Positions 6,553 to 9,578 of a DNA stretch of 9,578 nucleotides are shown in pieces. The first letter of the stretch is position 1, and every line of letters begins with the position of its first letter. The stretch spans positions 1 to 9,578 of the forward strand of contig CAMLOA010000039.1 of assembly GCA_946481445.1 (NCBI GenBank), written 5' to 3'. The position numbers and the translations under genes are program-made. The notes under the pieces were generated by a model. The model saw only the letters and a list, made by a program, of their open reading frames with translations, was not told where the DNA came from and did not search any database. The DNA is from an uncultured Devosia sp. (lineage in GTDB: Bacteria; Pseudomonadota; Alphaproteobacteria; Rhizobiales; Devosiaceae).

Positions 6553-6900
6553 CTATGACCGAAGGATCTTGTCCATTGACTTGCCCTTGGCCAGCTCGTC
6601 CACGAGCTTATCGAGGTAGCGGATCTCGCGCATGGTGGGGTCGTCGATCTCCTCGACGCGGACGCCGCAGACCACGCCCTTGATCAGGGACCGCGCCGGG
6701 TTCATCCGCGGCGCCAGGGCAAAGAAGTCCTCGAACGTCACCCCGCCGGCGAGCGCGGCCGCCAGGCTTTCCCGGTCGTGTCCGGTGAGCCAGCTGAAGA
6801 TGGTGTCCACTTCCTCGCGACTGCGGCCCTTGCGCTCCGCCTTGGCCACATAGAGCGGATAGACGCTGGCGACCGTGGTCTTGAATATCCGATGTGTCAT
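6553..6900 (-). CDS. DUF2200 family protein
   Basis: A compact 115-residue soluble protein recognised as DUF2200, a conserved bacterial family without a known function. Typical blocks are [20 protein letters not shown] (12-31), WLTGHD (37-42) and the long signature [18 protein letters not shown] (71-88), followed by [17 protein letters not shown] (91-107). Length is normal and there is no signal peptide or membrane span. Start ATG at 6900 is preferred because GGGAGGAG lies directly upstream and the family pattern begins at residue 4. An ATG at 6939 would add 13 atypical residues and enter the intergenic repeats. It is divergent from the radical-SAM gene (102 bp between starts) and may be cotranscribed with the dioxygenase. 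Confidence 0.9.
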   Translation of the reverse strand: MTHRIFKTTVASVYPLYVAKAERKGRSREEVDTIFSWLTGHDRESLAAALAGGVTFEDFFALAPRMNPARSLIKGVVCGVRVEEIDDPTMREIRYLDKLVDELAKGKSMDKILRS

Positions 6901-6936
6901 CGCTCCTCCCGCACCGTCGATCACAAATGTCCGATA

Positions 6937-6953
6937 CATGTCTTTTTGACATG
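6937..6953. promoter_or_regulatory. inverted repeat overlapping a consensus -35 element
   Basis: CATGTC (6937-6942) and GACATG (6948-6953) flank five T residues. The right arm overlaps TTGACA (6946-6951), a perfect -35 hexamer for the radical-SAM gene. The best -10 that I can find, CTAGTT at 6973-6978, is 21 bp away, which is too long, so the promoter itself is uncertain. An overlapping half-match, TGT-N5-ACA (6928-6938), lies just to the left. A repressor site for one or both divergent genes is plausible. Confidence 0.4.
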
Positions 6954-6983
6954 CAGGGCCGGCCAGGCCGGGCTAGTTATCCA

Positions 6984-6998
6984 GAACAAAGGATGAAC
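6984..6998 (+). promoter_or_regulatory. putative LexA (SOS) box GAAC-N7-GAAC
   Basis: GAAC at 6984-6987, seven bases (AAAGGAT), then GAAC at 6995-6998. This is an exact reverse complement of the alphaproteobacterial LexA box GTTC-N7-GTTC. It covers the ribosome binding site AAAGGA (6988-6993) and ends four bases before the ATG of the radical-SAM gene. I checked the other GAAC and GTTC tetramers that I could find in the window by eye and saw no second match. The downstream operon is for DNA repair, which makes the match meaningful; binding is inferred. Confidence 0.68.
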
Positions 6999-7002
6999 AG
7001 CC

Positions 7003-8238
7003 ATGGCCACCCTCTCGCTTCGCCGCAAACTATCCGTTCTGGCCGACGCCGCCAAATATGATGCGTCCTGCGCCTCGAGCGGCAGCGAAAGGCGCAACAG
7101 TTCCGGCACCGGCGGCATCGGCTCGACCGAGGGCAGCGGCATCTGCCATTCCTACGCGCCGGACGGGCGGTGCATCAGCCTGCTCAAGCTGCTGCTGACC
7201 AATTTCTGCATCTATGACTGCGCCTATTGCATCAACCGGTCGTCGTCCAATGTCGACCGGGCGCGGTTCAGTGTCGACGAGGTGGTGAGGCTTACGCTCG
7301 ATTTCTACCGCCGCAACTATATCGAGGGCCTGTTCCTGTCGTCCGGCATCATCCGGTCGCCCGACTATACTATGGAACAGCTGGTGCGGGTGGCGCGCAC
7401 GCTGCGCGAGGAGCACCTGTTCGCCGGATATATCCATCTCAAGGTGATCCCCAATGCCGCGCCCGAACTGCTGGCGGAGGCGGGCCGGTGGGCCGACCGG
7501 CTCTCGACTAATATCGAGCTGCCCACCGATGCAGGCCTCACCACCCTTGCGCCGGAAAAGCGGCCGGGGGAAATCCGCACCGCCATGGCCCGGCTGCGCG
7601 GCAAGCTCGAGGAGGCGCGGCCCGACCCCAAGGCGCGGGCCAGCAGGCCCAGGTTCGCCCCGGCGGGACAATCGACGCAAATGATCGTGGGCGCAGACGC
7701 CGCCGATGACGGGACGATCCTCACCCGGGCGGCCGGTCTCTATTCCGGCTACCGGCTGAAGCGGGTCTATTACTCCGCCTTCTCGCCCATTCCCGACGCA
7801 TCCGCGCGGCTGCCGCTCAGCCCGCCGCCGCTGCTGCGCGAGCACAGGCTGTACCAGGCCGACTGGCTGATCCGCTTCTACGGCTTCGACGTGCCCGAGA
7901 TCGTGGCCGGAGGGGAGGCGGGATATCTCGACCTGGGAGTAGACCCCAAGCTCGCCTGGGCGCTGCGGCACCGGGAATGGTTCCCGCTCGACGTCAATCG
8001 CGCCGACCGCGAGAGCCTGCTGCGCGTTCCGGGCCTGGGCGTGCGCGGGGTGGACCGCATCCTGTCGTCGCGCCGGCATCATCGGCTCCGGCTGGCAGAC
8101 GTGGCGCGCATGACGGCCTCGATCGACAAGGCACGCCCCTTCATCAGCGCGGCGGACTGGACGCCGGGCGGGCTGACCGATGACAGCCGGCTGCGGCAGA
8201 AGCTGGCCCCGCAACCCCGGCAACTGGCTCTGTTCTGA
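7003..8238 (+). CDS. putative DNA modification/repair radical-SAM protein (UdgX-linked)
   Basis: A 411-residue radical S-adenosylmethionine protein. The [4Fe-4S] ligands are in CIYDCAYC (Cys69, Cys73, Cys76), spaced C-x3-C-x2-C. Upstream lies a family-typical segment with three further cysteines (23, 48, 57) around AAKYDASC and GICHSYAPDGRC. The radical-SAM barrel covers about 60-300. A helix-hairpin-helix DNA-binding motif follows at about 338-355 (LLRVPGLGVRGVDRIL). This architecture matches the family annotated as the radical-SAM partner linked to uracil-DNA glycosylase-type genes; its reaction is not established. Start ATG at 7003 is supported by AAAGGA nine bases upstream, which lies inside the putative LexA box. 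Its stop overlaps the next start (TGATG), so the two are one operon. Identity is secure; the chemistry is unknown. Confidence 0.93.
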   Translation: MATLSLRRKLSVLADAAKYDASCASSGSERRNSSGTGGIGSTEGSGICHSYAPDGRCISLLKLLLTNFCIYDCAYCINRSSSNVDRARFSVDEVVRLTLDFYRRNYIEGLFLSSGIIRSPDYTMEQLVRVARTLREEHLFAGYIHLKVIPNAAPELLAEAGRWADRLSTNIELPTDAGLTTLAPEKRPGEIRTAMARLRGKLEEARPDPKARASRPRFAPAGQSTQMIVGADAADDGTILTRAAGLYSGYRLKRVYYSAFSPIPDASARLPLSPPPLLREHRLYQADWLIRFYGFDVPEIVAGGEAGYLDLGVDPKLAWALRHREWFPLDVNRADRESLLRVPGLGVRGVDRILSSRRHHRLRLADVARMTASIDKARPFISAADWTPGGLTDDSRLRQKLAPQPRQLALF

Positions 8239-9578
8239 TGCTGGCTGTCCGCCTCAAGCACCGCAACGACCTCGACGAGTGGCGGGGCAAGGCCCGCCGC
8301 CTGCTGCTGGCCGGGCTGCCGCCGCATCAGGTGAGCTGGCGCGTGGGCGATGAGCAAAGCGGTCTCTTCGAAGCGGGCGACGATTTGCTGCCCGAAGCCG
8401 ATGGCGCCGTCGGCACGGTGCCACGAGCCTTTCTCGATCTGGCCAGGCAGGTGATCCAGCATTCCGACCCGCAACGCTTTGGCGTGCTGTACGACGTGCT
8501 CTGGCGGCTGCAGGACGACCCGCATTTGCTCGCCAATGCGGCGGTCAAGGTTAACGGTCTGCTAACCGATTGGGCGTCCGCGGTGCGTCGCGACAGCCAC
8601 AAGATGAAGGCCTTTATGCGCTTCCGGCAGGTGTCCGGCGCGACCGGGCAGGAGCGGTTTCTCGCCTGGTTCGAGCCGGAGCACTATACGCTTGAGGCCA
8701 CCGCGCCCTTCTTCGCGCGCCGTTTCGCGGGCATGGAGTGGGGCATCGTCACGCCCTATGCAAGTGCCTGGTGGGACGGAGAAAATATCAGTTTCGGACC
8801 TGGAGGCCGCAAGGCCGATGTCCCGGCCGAGGACGCCGTCGAAGACGACTGGAAGGCCTATTATTCGGCCATCTTCAATCCCGCCCGGCTCAAGGTTGCG
8901 ATGATGAAGTCGGAAATGCCGGTGCGGTACTGGCGCAACCTGCCCGAGGCCGAGCGCATTGCCCCCCTGATCCGCAACGCCCGCAGGATGGAGCAGGAGA
9001 TGATGGCTCGCGCCGCGACGCAGCCGCCGGCCCGCCACTTGCGGCGGGAAGCGCAAGCGACTGGCACGCCGGATGTTTCCGGCGAAATATCCTCCCTCGC
9101 CGAGGCACGGCGCGCCGTCGACCACTGCCACCGTTGCCCGCTCCATGAGCACGCCACACAGGCCGTGTTCGGGGAGGGGCCGGCACTGGCAGACGTCATG
9201 TTCGTCGGCGAGCAGCCGGGCGATCAGGAGGATCTTGCCGGGCGGCCCTTTGTCGGCCCGGCCGGGCAAGTGCTTGACCGGGCTATCGAGCGCGCCGGTA
9301 TCGAGCGGTCGCGCATCTATGTCACCAATGCGGTCAAGCACTTCAAGTTCGAGCCCCGCGGCAAGCGCCGCATCCACCAGCGCCCGGATGCCGGCGAAAT
9401 CCAGGCCTGCCGCTTCTGGCTCGATCATGAACGCGCCCTGGTCAAGCCGCGCATCATCGTCGCGCTCGGGGCCACGGCGGCGCACAGCCTGTTGGGCCGG
9501 GCCGTGACGATCAGCAAACTGCGCGGTGCGCCCAGAACGCTGGCGGACGGCACGGTCCTGTTCGTCACCATCCACCCG
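8238..9578 (+). CDS. udgX: DUF4130-UdgX fusion, uracil-DNA glycosylase (3' end outside window)
   Basis: The open frame gives 447 residues with no stop before the window end. The N-terminal domain (about 1-245) is DUF4130, a radical-SAM-linked DNA metabolism domain, with HKMKAF (121-126), WFEP and YWRNLPEA (231-238). After a linker (about 250-285) comes a complete UdgX-type glycosylase apart from its end. Iron-sulfur cysteines are C-x2-C at 297 and 300, then Cys391. Motif A is GEQPGDQED (324-332), followed by GRPFVGPAG and TNAVKHFKF. The diagnostic loop is KRRIH (376-380), with His380 in the place of the His that becomes covalently joined to the abasic site in Mycobacterium smegmatis UdgX. The last three residues visible are Ile-His-Pro, the start of motif B. 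The start ATG overlaps the radical-SAM stop by one base, without an obvious RBS of its own, so coupling is likely. Missing sequence should be short (about 40-60 codons in typical relatives). Confidence 0.95.
   Translation, partial: MLAVRLKHRNDLDEWRGKARRLLLAGLPPHQVSWRVGDEQSGLFEAGDDLLPEADGAVGTVPRAFLDLARQVIQHSDPQRFGVLYDVLWRLQDDPHLLANAAVKVNGLLTDWASAVRRDSHKMKAFMRFRQVSGATGQERFLAWFEPEHYTLEATAPFFARRFAGMEWGIVTPYASAWWDGENISFGPGGRKADVPAEDAVEDDWKAYYSAIFNPARLKVAMMKSEMPVRYWRNLPEAERIAPLIRNARRMEQEMMARAATQPPARHLRREAQATGTPDVSGEISSLAEARRAVDHCHRCPLHEHATQAVFGEGPALADVMFVGEQPGDQEDLAGRPFVGPAGQVLDRAIERAGIERSRIYVTNAVKHFKFEPRGKRRIHQRPDAGEIQACRFWLDHERALVKPRIIVALGATAAHSLLGRAVTISKLRGAPRTLADGTVLFVTIHP

Noticed and set aside
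6959..6971. CCGGCC-A-GGCCGG palindrome in the DUF2200/radical-SAM gap
   Set aside because: Perfect, but made only of G and C around one A. Such runs are common in GC-rich DNA, and no promoter geometry supports a role.
7030..8223. 397-codon minus-strand frame opposite the radical-SAM gene
   Set aside because: Shadow of the plus-strand gene, which carries the CxxxCxxC cluster; the antisense product is low-complexity.
8562..9575. 337-codon minus-strand frame opposite the UdgX fusion
   Set aside because: The plus frame is open through the entire stretch with all UdgX motifs; the antisense has none.

Overview
The window is high-GC bacterial DNA, densely coded on both strands, with no insertion sequence, tRNA, rRNA or CRISPR array that I can see. 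Gene content and style suggest an alphaproteobacterium of the Hyphomicrobiales, with Devosia-like organisms a reasonable guess. The pointers are an ECF sigma gene coupled to a VWA-domain protein, a DUF4130-UdgX fusion behind a radical-SAM gene, and a GAAC-N7-GAAC motif, the reverse complement of the LexA box typical of Alphaproteobacteria. The genus is inference only.

Layout. (1) Positions 1-725: the 3' end of mnmA (tRNA 2-thiouridylase), convergent with a 61-residue single-pass membrane protein. (2) 819-3505: an ECF sigma factor whose stop overlaps the start of a 707-residue protein with a cytoplasmic N-terminus, one membrane span and an extracytoplasmic VWA domain. The pair looks like a sigma/anti-sigma module. 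(3) 3620-5436: an SDR oxidoreductase and an AraC-type regulator transcribed divergently, with a short control region holding 21-bp-spaced direct repeats. (4) 5475-6900: on the minus strand, a DUF2200 protein followed by a two-domain vicinal-oxygen-chelate ring-cleaving dioxygenase of the MhqO type. (5) 7003-9578: a radical-SAM/helix-hairpin-helix protein and, overlapping it by one base, a DUF4130-UdgX fusion that runs off the window just at its terminal His-Pro motif.

How the genes work together. The last pair is a DNA-repair operon. UdgX is an unusual uracil-DNA glycosylase that stays covalently attached to the site it has processed, and the radical-SAM partner is its standard genomic companion. 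An exact GAAC-N7-GAAC match covers the ribosome binding site of this operon and is the only such match I found in the window, so SOS control by LexA is the strongest new proposal here. The sigma/VWA pair is likely an envelope-signalling unit. The SDR/AraC pair is a typical self-contained metabolic switch, and the dioxygenase is probably for quinone or aromatic electrophile detoxification. Hairpins close the two convergent gene junctions at 3570-3601 and 5446-5469.
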